From: Marinoscillum sp964351885
GTDB lineage: Bacteria; Bacteroidota; Bacteroidia; Cytophagales; Cyclobacteriaceae
Direction: 5' to 3'
Length of the DNA: 32,876 nt
Assembly: GCA_964351885.1 (NCBI GenBank)
Contig: CAYGPP010000029.1
Coordinates: 1-32,876, forward strand
Below the pieces are notes generated by a model that searched no databases, was not told the DNA's origin, and saw nothing but the letters and a program-made list of their open reading frames with translations. The position numbers and the translations under genes were made by a program. Within the stretch, counting starts at the first letter, position 1. Each line of letters starts with the position of its first letter. Below are positions 18,199-26,404 of the stretch, piece by piece.

Positions 18199-18698
18199 TA
18201 GGAAATATCGTTGATAGTATAATTCATTTTCTTAGCTACGATCAGTTCTACCCAACCACTATCAGGATCATTTCCGGGCATGTCCAAGCCAGCTTCAGCT
18301 TCCCATTTGAAGAATACTTGTTTGCCGTGATACGTTGCTTTAACACTATTTGGGAGCTCAATTTCAGCTAACCATTTTTCGCTTTGTCCTTTAGTCAAAG
18401 TGATGTTCTCAGCCAAAATCATTTCTTTAACGAAATGGTCTTCATGAGTGGTGACATCTTCATAGTATGTGGAAGACTGCCCATCATCGTCTGTTCTGGT
18501 ACGCTGCTCCCTTTTGACGTAAGTCTCGCGAGCCCTGAAATTCAAATAAACCTTCTTGATCTTACAGTCATCATTTGCTGTAGCCGTCACAAATAACTTC
18601 ACAGGCTTTGATCCATCCGTGACCTGCTCTTCATAAATAATGGAAACCTCTGCGGCTCCTCCAGTTATGAAATTCTTGATTTTAGAAAATAGACCCAT
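18198..18698 (-). CDS. arrestin-like / Spo0M-like protein, first of a tandem pair
   Basis: 166-residue cytosolic protein, starting MGLFSKIKNFITGGAAEVS and built of predicted beta strands (VKLFVTATAND, KIKKVYLNFRARETYV, EKWLAEIELPNSV). Compared with the downstream paralogue it carries an extra polar insertion (REQRTRTDDDGQSS...) between strands. Fold is tentatively arrestin-like, as in the Spo0M family; no partner is known. It is the first gene of a two-gene unit, beginning about 75 bases from the end of the helicase gene, with which it shares direction. Confidence 0.7.
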   Translation of the reverse strand: MGLFSKIKNFITGGAAEVSIIYEEQVTDGSKPVKLFVTATANDDCKIKKVYLNFRARETYVKREQRTRTDDDGQSSTYYEDVTTHEDHFVKEMILAENITLTKGQSEKWLAEIELPNSVKATYHGKQVFFKWEAEAGLDMPGNDPDSGWVELIVAKKMNYTINDIS

Positions 18699-18771
18699 AA
18701 ATGATTCAATGATTTAGAAGGATAAATTTCGCAAATACACTAGAGAAATCTATCAGTGTAAGAGGGTATTT

Positions 18772-20673
18772 CTACTCATAGAGATACTCAAAAGCACTGT
18801 GGTAAAAACCTCTAGCCTGTAGGTCTTGAATCAACTCATCGAAAAACTCATTCGAACTCAATGTGGCAGAGTCTCCAACCATGACCAGCAGATGGCGCGC
18901 TCTTGTCATAGCGACATTCATTCGACGTATATTAGATAGAAAACCTATTTCACCTCTTGGGTTACTTCGTACCAATGAAATCAGCATGATATCGCGCTCC
19001 TGACCCTGAAAAGCATCCACGGATTGGATGGTCAGATTCTTCAAAATGGCTTCCGGAAAATCGAAAAGCTTTAATCTACGCTTGAGTTCCTCGGATTGTG
19101 CTTTATAAGGAGCAATGATCCCTATGCTCAATCGCTCACGTTCTTCCTCAGGTAATCCAGCCAAAGTCTGCGCTAATCGCTTCAACACAAAGCCTGCCTC
19201 CTCCTCATTGTAAGTTGATAGTGTTTCCTGATTGAGTTTTTCGTCATACCCACATCCAGCAGTATCTATGAACATGATCGGTTGTTCAAAGAGTATTCGC
19301 CTTTGCGCAATCAGTTCACCACTTTTTAAGGCATTGTGATAGAATCTTTTATTCGAGAACCGCATGATATCATCTTGCATTCGATACTGTGTATCGAGCA
19401 TCACATCTGCATCCCAAGTCTTGATCACTCGCTCGAAAATAGTCTGAGAGAGCCCCTCTTTAGCCGCTTCCAAACTCTTAACAGTTGGAGGTAACTGCCA
19501 ATGATCTCCAGCCATAATTACCCGATCGCATCGCATCAAAGGAATCCAGTTGGCAGGCTCTAGGGCTTGAGAGGATTCATCAATAAACAGTGTCTTAAAA
19601 GTTCGTCTTTGGAGATAGGAACTATTAGCCCCTACCAAAGTACAAGCGACCACTTCTGCCTTATTTAGTTCGTCATGGATCATGTGATCCTCTAGCATGC
19701 GCGCGTCATCTTTGATGTTGCGAGCTTCATCCAATAGCAATCTGCGTTGCTCTCGCTCTGCACGCCCAAAGTTGCGCTTGTGTTTCAAGCCCATCGTACG
19801 AAACTCCTCAGCTTTTTTCCTAAGATCCTTGAGCATCTTGGCATCATCGTGATTCGCCAATCTCGCATCCATCGTACACGAAACCACTTCTTCTGTCACC
19901 CTTGCCGGATGACCAATCCGCAACACTCGTACGCCTTGCACGGACAGCTTCTCAGCTAACAAATCCACCGCCGCATTACTAGCTGCCGTGACCATGACTT
20001 GCTTTTCTCTTGAGACTGTATCCTTGATGGCTTCCACCAATGTGGTGGTCTTACCCGTCCCTGGAGGTCCATGCACCAAAGCCACGTCTTTGGCAGATTG
20101 TATTTTGTTCAATGCCTCATTCTGACTCTCATTGAGACTTGGCAATTTGACCTCATGTGCTGTAACGAAGTGTGGTTCATTGTTACCTAGCAATACATTA
20201 ATCAATTCTTTCAATCTGCCTTCCTTGACTCCCGCGAGCTTATGCATGGTTTTCTCCATCTCATCATAAGTACTCTCATCAAATAGTAAATCAATTCCCA
20301 AACGCCCTTCATCCAACCAATCCGGCGGATCATCCCGATTAAGTACAATAGTCATGTACTTTTCATTGACCTTGCTAATGATACCAGACGCGCTAAGTCC
20401 TTTCTTAGATTCATTTAGAAAAACACTGACTGTGGAACCTACTTGGAAGAAATGCCTTTTTGAGTGATCGGTAGTCCGCTCCATTTGGAGTGTCCATCGT
20501 TCTCCTGTACCGATATAGGAGCGATTAACCATCGCTGGGTACCATGTCACACCTTCTCTCTTCCTATCTTCAAGAGAGCGATTGCGAATCTTTGTTTCGT
20601 ATTGCTTCCGATCCTCTACTCTTTCCTTCTTTAATAAAAGTAAGAGTCGAAGAAAATGCTCCGAATGATTCAT
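18772..20673 (-). CDS. superfamily 1 helicase, UPF1/IGHMBP2-like
   Basis: 633-residue ATP-dependent DNA or RNA helicase of the SF1B (UPF1-like, IGHMBP2/SMUBP-2) group. A charged N-terminal region and a beta-barrel-like domain (WTLQMERTT..., VGSTVSVFLN, ASGIISKV) precede a Q-motif-like NESQNEAL and Walker A GPPGTGKTT (202-210). Downstream are motif Ia (VTAASNAAVDLLAEK), Walker B/motif II LFIDESSQA with DESS, motif III AGDHWQLPPT, motif IV-like QYRMQDDIM, motif V QSVDAFQGQERD and motif VI NVAMTRAR. All ATPase motifs are intact. Length is typical of bacterial members. It starts four bases after the TerB-like gene, so the two are co-transcribed. Substrate is unknown; DNA repair or RNA surveillance roles are inferred from family. 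Confidence 0.9.
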   Translation of the reverse strand: MNHSEHFLRLLLLLKKERVEDRKQYETKIRNRSLEDRKREGVTWYPAMVNRSYIGTGERWTLQMERTTDHSKRHFFQVGSTVSVFLNESKKGLSASGIISKVNEKYMTIVLNRDDPPDWLDEGRLGIDLLFDESTYDEMEKTMHKLAGVKEGRLKELINVLLGNNEPHFVTAHEVKLPSLNESQNEALNKIQSAKDVALVHGPPGTGKTTTLVEAIKDTVSREKQVMVTAASNAAVDLLAEKLSVQGVRVLRIGHPARVTEEVVSCTMDARLANHDDAKMLKDLRKKAEEFRTMGLKHKRNFGRAEREQRRLLLDEARNIKDDARMLEDHMIHDELNKAEVVACTLVGANSSYLQRRTFKTLFIDESSQALEPANWIPLMRCDRVIMAGDHWQLPPTVKSLEAAKEGLSQTIFERVIKTWDADVMLDTQYRMQDDIMRFSNKRFYHNALKSGELIAQRRILFEQPIMFIDTAGCGYDEKLNQETLSTYNEEEAGFVLKRLAQTLAGLPEEERERLSIGIIAPYKAQSEELKRRLKLFDFPEAILKNLTIQSVDAFQGQERDIMLISLVRSNPRGEIGFLSNIRRMNVAMTRARHLLVMVGDSATLSSNEFFDELIQDLQARGFYHSAFEYLYE

Positions 20674-20677
20674 GTAG

Positions 20678-21070
20678 TTATTTGAGGTACTGCTGAATGG
20701 TGTTTTTCAGCACAGATTTGTCGGCAGATATTTCCGGATTACTATAGATTTTGAGCATCAGCTCTAGCAAAACATCTTCTTCATAGCCTAGTTTACTCGC
20801 CAGCTTTGCACAGAACCGAATCTCTTCCATATAAAGTCGTCCAACAAATTTCATCAGATCCACAATCTCATAAATATATTCGTATTTTTCATCATCAGAC
20901 AGGCTATCCAAATCCTCAATTAAGGATGGATCTTCAAAACAAGAAGTGATTTCTGATGAAGACATACCGTTAGCCTCTCCGATTTGTTTGATCAAATCAA
21001 TTTCATCCTGCACCACTACACCATCTACTTTGGCCAATTGCACCAGCAAGTTGAGTTGTGTTCGGATCAT
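20678..21070 (-). CDS. TerB-like protein
   Basis: 130-residue all-helical cytosolic protein. The N-terminus, MIRTQLNLLVQLAKVDGVVVQDEIDLIKQIGEANGM, has the TerB-family hallmark of a helix followed by an AK-D-G--..E---I acidic loop, and the rest forms further helices (LMKFVGRLYMEEIRFCAKLASKLGY). TerB domains bind metal and occur in tellurite resistance, membrane-stress and phage-defence gene sets. It is four bases upstream of the helicase start on the same strand and shares its promoter; the divergent ACP phosphodiesterase gene begins about 115 bases away. I infer it works with or regulates the helicase. Confidence 0.72.
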   Translation of the reverse strand: MIRTQLNLLVQLAKVDGVVVQDEIDLIKQIGEANGMSSSEITSCFEDPSLIEDLDSLSDDEKYEYIYEIVDLMKFVGRLYMEEIRFCAKLASKLGYEEDVLLELMLKIYSNPEISADKSVLKNTIQQYLK

Positions 21071-21185
21071 ATTTGACGGGTGTGTATTGATAATCTTAAT
21101 AGTTTAAGGCTGGTAACAAAAATATTTCTAAACTTAAGTTAAAATAAAAGCCCAACAAAATTTTTTAACTGAGCATGAGACCTAA

Positions 21186-21770
21186 ATGAATTTTCTTGCA
21201 CATATATTTCTTTCGGGTAATTCCAATGAAGTACTCATTGGGAATTTCATTGGGGACTTTGTCAAAGGGAAAAGCTGGGAAGATTATGGAGCGGAAGTTC
21301 AGAAAGGAATTTTATTGCATCGGGAAATAGATCGCTACACAGATTCTCATGATATAGTCACCAAAACAAAGGAGAGACTGAGACCAAAATTCAGTCATTA
21401 TGCTCCAGTAATTGGTGATGTTTTCTATGACCATTTCCTCGCCAGTTTATGGTTAGACTATTGTGATATTCCCCTTTTGGAGTACACTGAATCCTTCTAT
21501 TCCCTTACTGAGAGTTATCAAGATGTAATTCCTGACAAGGCTCGGCGCATGCTGTTCTACATGAAGCAAGACAATTGGTTATACAATTATCAATATGTAG
21601 AAGGTATCAACAGAGCACTAACTGGAATGTCTCGACGAACTACTTTTCAATCAAAAATGGAAGAGGCATCCAAAGACCTCTCTGCTCATTATAAAGCTTA
21701 CGAAGATGAATTTGTTGCTTTCTTCCCTGAATTAGTTGATCACTCTAAAGTATTTTTAGCCTCATTATGA
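21186..21770 (+). CDS. acpH: acyl carrier protein phosphodiesterase
   Basis: 194-residue AcpH-family protein, which removes the 4'-phosphopantetheine arm from holo-ACP to give apo-ACP. Family signatures: MNFLAHIFLSG at the start, IGNFIGDFVKG, LLHREIDRYTDSHD, then GDVFYDHFLA, where the His and Asp residues form an HD-like metal site. Length agrees with E. coli AcpH (about 193). The ATG is taken because it starts exactly at the conserved MNFLAH. It overlaps crcB by four bases (ATGA), so the two are co-translated. Confidence 0.92.
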   Translation: MNFLAHIFLSGNSNEVLIGNFIGDFVKGKSWEDYGAEVQKGILLHREIDRYTDSHDIVTKTKERLRPKFSHYAPVIGDVFYDHFLASLWLDYCDIPLLEYTESFYSLTESYQDVIPDKARRMLFYMKQDNWLYNYQYVEGINRALTGMSRRTTFQSKMEEASKDLSAHYKAYEDEFVAFFPELVDHSKVFLASL

Positions 21771-22141
21771 AACATCTATTACTTATTGGAATCGGAGGGT
21801 TTGCTGGGAGTGTTTTTAGATATCTAATGGGAATCTATAGTGTCAAACTCTTGGGGTCTGATTTTCCATATGGAACTTTATCTGTCAATTTGATAGGCAG
21901 CTTGCTTATAGGACTATTGGCAGGTTCGTTAATCAAAACAGAGAGTCAATCACTACAACTTTTAATGATTACCGGATTTTGTGGTGGCTTCACCACTTTT
22001 TCCTCTTTCAGTCTGGAAGGCATCAAGATGCTAAAAGAAGCTCAATACCTACAATATGTAAGCTATGTTAGTCTCAGTGTTGCAGCTGGACTTTTTCTTT
22101 GCTTTCTGGGTTTTTGGATTGCGCAGAAAGCTTTCGCTTGA
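21767..22141 (+). CDS. crcB: fluoride ion channel CrcB (Fluc)
   Basis: 124-residue four-helix membrane protein of the CrcB/Fluc family, which forms dual-topology dimers that let fluoride leave the cytoplasm. The signature segments are all present: GGFAGSVFRYLMG in TM1, PYGTLSVNLIGSLLIGLL in TM2, and GFCGGFTTFSSFSLEG in TM3, including the phenylalanine-rich ion path and the central sodium-site residues. Full length. No fluoride riboswitch could be recognised, as its start lies inside the upstream gene; expression follows acpH. Confidence 0.95.
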   Translation: MKHLLLIGIGGFAGSVFRYLMGIYSVKLLGSDFPYGTLSVNLIGSLLIGLLAGSLIKTESQSLQLLMITGFCGGFTTFSSFSLEGIKMLKEAQYLQYVSYVSLSVAAGLFLCFLGFWIAQKAFA

Positions 22142-22291
22142 AACAATACAACCTGCGAATTACGTTATGTCAGCATTGATTTTACTCAGTCGTTAAAAGT
22201 CTAATTTGAAGATGATATCAAAAGTATCTCATGAACGGTGGCAAGTCTCTGCTATATGTAACTGTTGGATAAACGTTATCTAGTCATTCGC

Positions 22292-23476
22292 ATGTCTACA
22301 CATTACACCACTTTAGGAATAGCCGAGGATGCCTCAAATAGCGAGATTAAAACAGCTTTTAAAAAACTTGCTATAATATTTCACCCAGACAAAAATCCAG
22401 ATAATCCAGAAGCGGAAGAACGATTCAAGGAAATTAATCAGGCATATCAAGTACTCTCAAATCCTTATGAAAAGGCTCGTTATGATCTGCAAATACAATT
22501 TAGTAAACAACCCTCTGAATTTGACTTCACTACACATCAGCCCGATACTGAAAAGCCTCAATACGAATATACATACCGTCGTGCTCCGTATGCAGAACAA
22601 ATAATCAACTGGCGAGAAAATTGGATAGCTACCGCCTACGCATTCGGATTTGCCCTGATTATAGCCGCTTTGGCAATGACTGGGATCTGGGCTAAAGACT
22701 ACTATGATCAAGTCAAGTTTGAGGAGATGACTACTGCAAGAAGAGCCACATTTGAAACAGCCAAAAAGTATTTCGAAGAAGGAAATCTAGATCCCTCTTT
22801 ATCTATTCTGAGCAAAATGGGTGCATTTATGTCTATTGAGTCTGATATGGATGACTTCAAAACGGACGCATTAGAATCGTTAATATATAAAGGGGAGCAG
22901 AATTATAACATGGCTAATTATCCCGAATCAATCTATTATTATGAATTATTCGAAAAATATGCTCCTCGCAATCCTTTACTAATGAAGGAACATCTTGCGA
23001 CAGCTTATCGTGCCACAGGTCACCCGTATAGATCCCTCAAAAAATTGACCGAGCTACTGATAGAGGGACATCAGTCTATGACGATATATCTAGAGAAAGC
23101 GGAAATCTATAGAGATGATTTGAAAGACTTTGAGGAGTCGCTGAGACACTTCAAACTCGCCAGTAATGTGGCTATTGATCAATATGTATCTACCTACGGA
23201 AATGCTTATCCATTAGTGATGGTTGGGAGAAAGTTGCCAGAACATCACTACCGAATCTATACTGGACTAGCCAAACAGTATCTCGTCTTGAAAGATTATG
23301 ACAAAGCTCTGAAAACTACGGATTGGAACATACAGATGTGGCCTGATAGCTTAGAGAATTACCTAATTGCCATTAAAGCGAATTCTGAATTGAACAAACT
23401 CGACAAGGCATGCGAAGCACTCGCCACAGCGCGCATTTTAGGTTTTGAAGATCAATTAGGTTTTAAATGTCCATAG
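22292..23476 (+). CDS. membrane-anchored DnaJ-domain protein with TPR-like repeats
   Basis: About 394 residues from the ATG at 22292 (MSTHYTTLGI); a TTG nine codons earlier gives an unlikely extension in front of the J-domain. Residues ~3-65 form a J-domain with the HPD loop (FHPDKNPDN) and QAYQVLSNPYEKARYD, expected to stimulate an Hsp70. A single TM helix follows (WIATAYAFGFALIIAALAMTGIW). The C-terminal ~270 residues are helical pairs resembling TPRs (for example ESIYYYELFEKYAPRNPLL, RAHY..LAKQYLVLKDYDKALKTTDW). No Gly/Phe or zinc-finger region is present, so it is a type III J-protein. The TPR part would lie on the periplasmic side if the J-domain is cytosolic. Function beyond Hsp70 recruitment is unknown. 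Confidence 0.85.
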   Translation: MSTHYTTLGIAEDASNSEIKTAFKKLAIIFHPDKNPDNPEAEERFKEINQAYQVLSNPYEKARYDLQIQFSKQPSEFDFTTHQPDTEKPQYEYTYRRAPYAEQIINWRENWIATAYAFGFALIIAALAMTGIWAKDYYDQVKFEEMTTARRATFETAKKYFEEGNLDPSLSILSKMGAFMSIESDMDDFKTDALESLIYKGEQNYNMANYPESIYYYELFEKYAPRNPLLMKEHLATAYRATGHPYRSLKKLTELLIEGHQSMTIYLEKAEIYRDDLKDFEESLRHFKLASNVAIDQYVSTYGNAYPLVMVGRKLPEHHYRIYTGLAKQYLVLKDYDKALKTTDWNIQMWPDSLENYLIAIKANSELNKLDKACEALATARILGFEDQLGFKCP

Positions 23477-23531
23477 CCACTCAATCGAGTTATTTAAAAA
23501 TATCCAGTCCAAGAATGATCGAAATTATAGT

Positions 23532-24119
23532 TTATGTATCGGCGAAAAGATCGTTGAGGCGCTCATCACCTTTAGAAAGGTTAGTGATGTATCTCTGGCC
23601 AGCCAATAACGGAAAATCTTCAGCTAGCACAAATTCATTTTGAGCCTTTTGCATTTTATTATTCGCCTCAGATTTCAGCTTTCTTCTCTTAATTACTTCG
23701 ATGAATCTCTTGACTTCCTTCATGGTCTCCAGCATAAGAGGGGGAACCTTTACTAGCTTATTGTCATCATCTTTGGCCACCATCGTGAAGTAACTGGTGT
23801 TGGTATGTTTGACCGTATGATTTTTTACATTCTCAGCGGTTACCTGTATTCCTATGACCAGAGAAGTATTTCCTACATAATTAACAGATGCCTGAAGATG
23901 AACTAGTTCGCCTACTTCTACAGGAGCCAAAAACTCGACCTCATCCACAGATACAGTAACACAATAATTGCCTGCATGCTTACTAGCACAGGCATAAGCG
24001 ACCTTATCCATTAATGACAACAAGATTCCCCCATGAATTTTCCCTCCAAAGTTGGCATAACTAGGGATCATCAACTCAGTGAGTGTGGTTTTCGAAAATT
24101 CAACAGAAAATGCTTCCAT
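23532..24119 (-). CDS. acyl-CoA thioesterase, hotdog fold
   Basis: 195-residue hotdog-fold thioesterase of the YciA/ACOT-like group, which hydrolyses acyl-CoA to free fatty acid and CoA. The family pattern is visible: GGKIHGGILLSLMDKVAYACASKHAG (active-site Asp near residue 38), then SVDEVEFLAPVEVGELVHLQASVNYVGNTSLVIGIQV and a YFTMVAKDD strand. An unusual basic C-terminal extension (KRFIEVIKRRKLKSEANNKMQKAQ) goes beyond the ~130-residue core. It lies 13 bases after a small secreted-protein gene on the same strand and probably shares its promoter. Confidence 0.88.
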   Translation of the reverse strand: MEAFSVEFSKTTLTELMIPSYANFGGKIHGGILLSLMDKVAYACASKHAGNYCVTVSVDEVEFLAPVEVGELVHLQASVNYVGNTSLVIGIQVTAENVKNHTVKHTNTSYFTMVAKDDDNKLVKVPPLMLETMKEVKRFIEVIKRRKLKSEANNKMQKAQNEFVLAEDFPLLAGQRYITNLSKGDERLNDLFADT

Positions 24120-24132
24120 GGTTCTAATAATC

Positions 24133-24555
24133 TTAGCCTACGATATCTCCGGAATTAATTCGGCACTGTTTAATCCGCTTGTTAAGTCTTACCTTCCAAA
24201 ATGGTCCTCGTGTGAAAATCAATTTCAAATTGACCAAAAAATTATTCTTCTCTTGCTCGTTCTGTCCAGGACTACCCGGTAAGCCGGCAGGTTGAAGCAC
24301 ATATTCAAAGCCCATCTTTCTCGTGGCTTCTACCGCACAAGGGTTACCATACAAAGTCCCCTCGGATCTCTCTTTGTAGATATAAGAAATCTTCTTACGC
24401 TTGGGTTGATTGGCTGGGTTATTCGCGTCTTTCTTGAATTTCACATTCTCAGTAGGAAAATGTGTCGTATAAGAATTGTCAATAACATTTTGCCCAAAGC
24501 AGGAAAAACCATAAACACAAAAAAAACTAAAAACTAAGGTGCGTAATTGTATCAA
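24133..24555 (-). CDS. small secreted conserved hypothetical protein (TTG start)
   Basis: 140-residue protein with a signal peptide (MIQLRTLVFSFFCVYGFSCFG, then QN). The apparent start is TTG at 24553-24555; no in-frame ATG or GTG upstream exists before a stop, and the first internal ATG would remove most of the protein. The mature part has GTLYGNPCAVEATRKMGFEYVLQP near the middle and a basic C-terminus (KVRLNKRIKQCRINSGDIVG). The pattern resembles a short uncharacterised protein common in Cytophagales, from memory only. No enzymatic motif was seen. Lysine/arginine-rich and envelope-located; function unknown. Confidence 0.72.
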   Translation of the reverse strand: MIQLRTLVFSFFCVYGFSCFGQNVIDNSYTTHFPTENVKFKKDANNPANQPKRKKISYIYKERSEGTLYGNPCAVEATRKMGFEYVLQPAGLPGSPGQNEQEKNNFLVNLKLIFTRGPFWKVRLNKRIKQCRINSGDIVG

Positions 24556-24633
24556 TTCTTTGATTAATCTTTGATACCTAAAGATAGCGATCTTAAATAT
24601 CTTTGCGGCTTTATCAGACTCACACTGTCATCT

Positions 24634-25398
24634 ATGAAGAGACTTATTAGTTTTCTATTACGGAAGATTCCAAGAAAATACTTGCAACTGGTAAGTCATC
24701 ATGGATTGAGGGTAGCAGCACTTTTCTATAGAGGAAATAATGTTGAGTGTCCAGTTTGTCATTCCACTTTTAGGAAGTTCCTTCCCTACGGTAGAGAGTC
24801 AAGAGACAATGCGCTTTGCCCTAAGTGCCTCGCTTTGGAGCGTCATAGGCTAATTTGGCTCTATCTAGAGCGAAAGACAGACTTCTTTACCAAGAAGAAT
24901 AAAATGCTTCATATAGCTCCAGAATTGAGTTTTATGGATCGCTTTGAAGGACTTCCAAACCTCGAGTATATAACTGGAGATATTGAGTCTCCTTTAGCAA
25001 AAGTGAAAATGGATATTCACCAGATTCCATTTGAAGACAATACTTTCGATGTGATTTTCTGCAATCACGTCTTAGAGCATGTTGAGGATGATTTGCTGGC
25101 TATGAGAGAAATGAAGAGGGTTTTAAAACCCGGTGGTTGGGCCATTCTTCAAGTTCCATTCTTTTACCCACTGAAGGAAACTACCTATGAAGACAAGTCA
25201 ATCACCTCTCCTACCGATAGGGAAAGAAAATTTGGACAAGATGATCACGTACGAATGTTTGGATTAGATTACGCAACTCGATTAGCTAGCCAAGGCTTTA
25301 AAGTAACTGAAGAAAAATTGGTATTGGAGTTGTCCAGAGAAGAAGTCAAAAGATTTGCTTTGCCAGAGCAGGAGATCATATATCGAGTAGAGAAGTAA
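24634..25398 (+). CDS. SAM-dependent methyltransferase with N-terminal zinc-ribbon-like motif
   Basis: 254-residue class I methyltransferase. The ATG at 24634 (MKRLISFLLRKIP) is preferred over a TTG at 24571. Residues ~32-62 carry two CxxC pairs (CPVC and CPKC) that would bind zinc. The Rossmann core shows LHIAPELSF (motif I-like), GDIESP, IPFEDNTFDVIFCNHVLEHVEDD (motif IV), and VLKPGGWAILQVPF, typical of methyltransferase type 11. The C-terminal ALPEQEIIYRVEK completes the fold. Substrate unknown; neighbouring glycosyltransferases suggest a small-molecule or polysaccharide substrate, but its gene is convergent with theirs (four-base gap) so this is only context. Confidence 0.85.
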   Translation: MKRLISFLLRKIPRKYLQLVSHHGLRVAALFYRGNNVECPVCHSTFRKFLPYGRESRDNALCPKCLALERHRLIWLYLERKTDFFTKKNKMLHIAPELSFMDRFEGLPNLEYITGDIESPLAKVKMDIHQIPFEDNTFDVIFCNHVLEHVEDDLLAMREMKRVLKPGGWAILQVPFFYPLKETTYEDKSITSPTDRERKFGQDDHVRMFGLDYATRLASQGFKVTEEKLVLELSREEVKRFALPEQEIIYRVEK

Positions 25399-25402
25399 AC
25401 GA

Positions 25403-26404
25403 TTAATACAAGTCTATATACTTGGTATTAGGATCGATTCCTCTCATTTTTCTTAACCACTCATATACCAATCCATACCCATAACCAGTCATCTGGAGCA
25501 GAGTCATTTGTGGCGTAAGCCATGCTACGGCTATCGATTTTGTCTTGATCAAACTCTCCGTAATAACAAGGAAAAAATAAACCAGATAGGTCATAATTCC
25601 ACTGAAGCCTAATAGACCTGGCATTACCAATGGAAGAATTATAGAAGTCAATAGTCCTAACGAAAATATGGTAGGAAACAAATGAACCAGACCTACTTGC
25701 CCTTTATGAAACCGACTCAAGTTTATCCTTGCTCTTCCAAAATATTTTAATTGCTGAAAGAACTTGGCTGGATCAGTTCGCCTTTTATGATAGACGAAAG
25801 CACCGGAAATCAAAGCTGTCTTAAAGCCCGCTTGTAAGATTCGAGTGCTAAACTCCATATCTTCTCCCATGAAAGGAATGCGATATCCCTTAGTCTCTTC
25901 GTAGACGGCTCTGCTCATGCCCATATTGAAGCTTCTCGGATGATACGTGCCTATATGAGTTTTATTACCACGAATTCCCCCCGTGGTAAAAAAGCTCGTC
26001 ATCGTTTGGCTAATCGCTTTCTGAATATTGGTAAAGGAAGGGTGCGAAGCGTCCGGCCCACCAAAGGCATCAACCGAATTCTCAGTCAAGAAGTCATCAA
26101 TAGACTGAAGGTATTGCTCAGGAATAAGACAATCAGAATCCAAAACAATGAAATAGTCTCCCTTAGCCTTCTTAAAACCATAGTTCCGGGCAAACCCTTG
26201 TCCTTCGTTTTCCTTAAAATAATATGAGATGCTAATTTTTGCTTTATATAATAATACGACTTCCTCTGACTTCTCTACGGAACCATCTTCTATGATAATA
26301 ACTTCAAAGTCTTTATAAGTCTGATAAGATAAAGTAGTTAATAACTCATCAACCTCATTTGGTCTATTATAAACGGGGACAATAATTGAATACTTAGGAG
26401 TCAT
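25403..26404 (-). CDS. family 2 glycosyltransferase with C-terminal membrane helices
   Basis: About 333-residue GT-A fold glycosyltransferase of family 2. The ATG at 26404 (MTPKYSIIVPVYNRP) is chosen because it starts at the first beta strand; an ATG 30 bases earlier would extend into the neighbour. Visible motifs: SIIVPVYN, LSYQTYKDFEVIIIEDGS, the metal-binding DSDCLIP (DxD type), and PFMGEDMEFSTRI, the acceptor-site ED region. Two or three TM helices follow (FPTIFSLGLLTSIILPLVMPGLL; YLVYFFLVITESL). It overlaps the upstream glycosyltransferase by 11 bases, so they are translated together. Sugar donor and acceptor cannot be read from sequence. Confidence 0.9.
   Translation of the reverse strand: MTPKYSIIVPVYNRPNEVDELLTTLSYQTYKDFEVIIIEDGSVEKSEEVVLLYKAKISISYYFKENEGQGFARNYGFKKAKGDYFIVLDSDCLIPEQYLQSIDDFLTENSVDAFGGPDASHPSFTNIQKAISQTMTSFFTTGGIRGNKTHIGTYHPRSFNMGMSRAVYEETKGYRIPFMGEDMEFSTRILQAGFKTALISGAFVYHKRRTDPAKFFQQLKYFGRARINLSRFHKGQVGLVHLFPTIFSLGLLTSIILPLVMPGLLGFSGIMTYLVYFFLVITESLIKTKSIAVAWLTPQMTLLQMTGYGYGLVYEWLRKMRGIDPNTKYIDLY

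Noticed and set aside
21760..21790. Fluoride riboswitch in front of crcB
   Set aside because: The crcB start lies inside acpH (ATGA overlap), leaving no room for an aptamer, and none was recognised ahead of acpH.
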